A DNA stretch of 5,638 nt from Nitriliruptoraceae bacterium (GTDB taxonomy: Bacteria; Actinomycetota; Nitriliruptoria; Nitriliruptorales; Nitriliruptoraceae). Position 1 is the stretch's first letter, and each line of letters starts with the position of its first letter. The notes beneath the pieces were generated by a model. The model made no database searches. It had not been told where the DNA came from and worked only from the letters and a program-made list of their open reading frames with translations. This document shows positions 5,172-5,638 of the stretch, one piece after another. Position numbers and translations under genes: made by a program. The stretch lies in assembly GCA_007121975.1 (NCBI GenBank), contig SKJO01000194.1, forward strand, positions 1 to 5,638, written 5' to 3'.

Positions 5172-5638
5172 ATGCGGCATTCGGACACGGACGCTCAGGG
5201 CGGCCAGCAAGGCACACGGCCCCGTCGCCTGTGGGGGTGGTCACTGCGGGTATCACTCGTGCTCGCGATGCTCGCTTCCACGCTGGTGGCGACATCTCCG
5301 GGTGCGGTGTCGACCACCGTGCCCGGGTTCTCCGACGTGCCCGCGGGGCACGTGTTCGAGGCGGAGATCGCCTGGTTGGCGTCGACGGGGATCACCCAGG
5401 GGCGTGGTGATGGCACCTTCGGGCTCAATGATCCGGTGACCCGTGGGGCGATGGCCGCCTTCCTGTACCGCTTTGATGGGGAACCCGACGGGCTCTTCGA
5501 CGCGCCGGGGTTCTCTGACGTGCCTGCGGGGCACGTGTTCGAGGCGGAGATCGCCTGGTTGGCGTCGACGGGGATCACCCAGGGGCGTGGTGATGGCACG
5601 TTCGGGCTCAATGATCCGGTGACCCGTGGCGCGATGGC
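5172..5638 (+). CDS. Exported S-layer-homology (SLH) repeat protein, N-terminal part (3' end outside window)
   Basis: The frame starts at ATG 5172 after a near-perfect Shine-Dalgarno, GGGAGGAG (5158-5165), at 6-base spacing, and stays open to the edge (155 residues). The N-terminus is a long Sec-type signal: a charged region ending TRPRRLWGW (15-23), a hydrophobic core SLRVSLVLAMLASTLVA (24-40), then a small-residue stretch with likely cleavage near 45-48. Two SLH repeats follow, from G52 and G113. Each carries FSDVPAGH, EIAWLASTGITQGRGDGTFG and NDPVTRGAM; the first continues AAFLYRF. In classical SLH domains the TRAE motif binds pyruvylated secondary cell-wall polymer; here it reads TRGA, a variant I associate with actinobacterial SLH proteins. 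Role: probably anchoring a secreted protein to the cell surface. Any catalytic or structural partner domain would lie beyond the window, so overall function is unknown. Confidence 0.9.
   Translation, partial: MRHSDTDAQGGQQGTRPRRLWGWSLRVSLVLAMLASTLVATSPGAVSTTVPGFSDVPAGHVFEAEIAWLASTGITQGRGDGTFGLNDPVTRGAMAAFLYRFDGEPDGLFDAPGFSDVPAGHVFEAEIAWLASTGITQGRGDGTFGLNDPVTRGAM
5325..5638 (+). repeat. Tandem near-identical coding repeat (SLH units), 183-base period
   Basis: Bases 5325-5455 and 5508-5638 align without gaps with four differences in 131. All four are third-position changes that keep the amino acid (TCC/TCT, CCC/CCT, ACC/ACG, GGG/GGC), so the encoded 43 residues are identical. The 52 bases between the copies encode the end of repeat 1 and a linker. 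The second copy may continue past the window edge. Confidence 0.95.

Noticed and set aside
4143..5210. A 355-codon open frame on the minus strand opposite the methyltransferase
   Set aside because: It is antisense to a clear methyltransferase with conserved motifs. Its product is His/Gln/Arg-rich without recognisable motifs, typical of a GC-rich shadow frame.
5325..5638. The repeated 131-base unit considered as a mobile element or CRISPR-like repeat
   Set aside because: The repeat is in frame, encodes an SLH domain and differs only at silent sites. There are no terminal inverted repeats, transposase, or short regular repeats with variable spacers.

Overview
The window comes from a high-GC, probably actinobacterial, chromosome. 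The evidence is strong G/C bias at third codon positions, GTG and TTG starts with good Shine-Dalgarno sequences, a heliorhodopsin (a family concentrated in monoderm bacteria, notably Actinobacteria), and SLH repeats of the actinobacterial type (FSDVPAGH...TRGAMAAFLYR). A deep-branching actinobacterial class such as Nitriliruptoria or Acidimicrobiia is a guess from the SLH style and cannot be proved here.

Layout. (1) 1-476, plus strand: the C-terminal part of an AbiEii-type nucleotidyltransferase toxin, cut by the window edge. (2) 477-1116: no convincing intact gene. It holds a strong hairpin after the toxin gene and, on the minus strand, a coding-like stretch that may be a decayed cyclic-nucleotide-binding protein. 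(3) 1117-1896, plus: a complete heliorhodopsin with the retinal-binding lysine, the counterion glutamate and both conserved histidines. (4) 3523-2035, minus: a hipB-hipA operon, overlapping by 8 bases and convergent with the heliorhodopsin gene. Upstream is a control region with repeated TATCGNNAC half-sites, one imperfect inverted repeat around the likely -10 and one perfect 9-bp palindrome. (5) 3780-4091, plus: a small TTG-started protein, possibly HesB/IscA-like, divergent from hipBA. (6) 4203-4964, plus: a class I SAM-dependent methyltransferase. (7) 5172 to the end, plus: the N-terminus of an exported SLH-repeat surface protein with two nearly identical repeats, open at the window edge.

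How the genes fit together. Only hipB-hipA is a clear functional unit. The heliorhodopsin stands alone, between a probable AbiE system and a HipBA system, with a decayed-looking stretch in front. This looks like an accessory segment built by separate gains rather than a light-sensing operon. No retinal or carotenoid synthesis gene is visible. The most interesting items are the complete heliorhodopsin and its setting, the hipBA control region, and the SLH repeats, whose copies differ only at synonymous sites.
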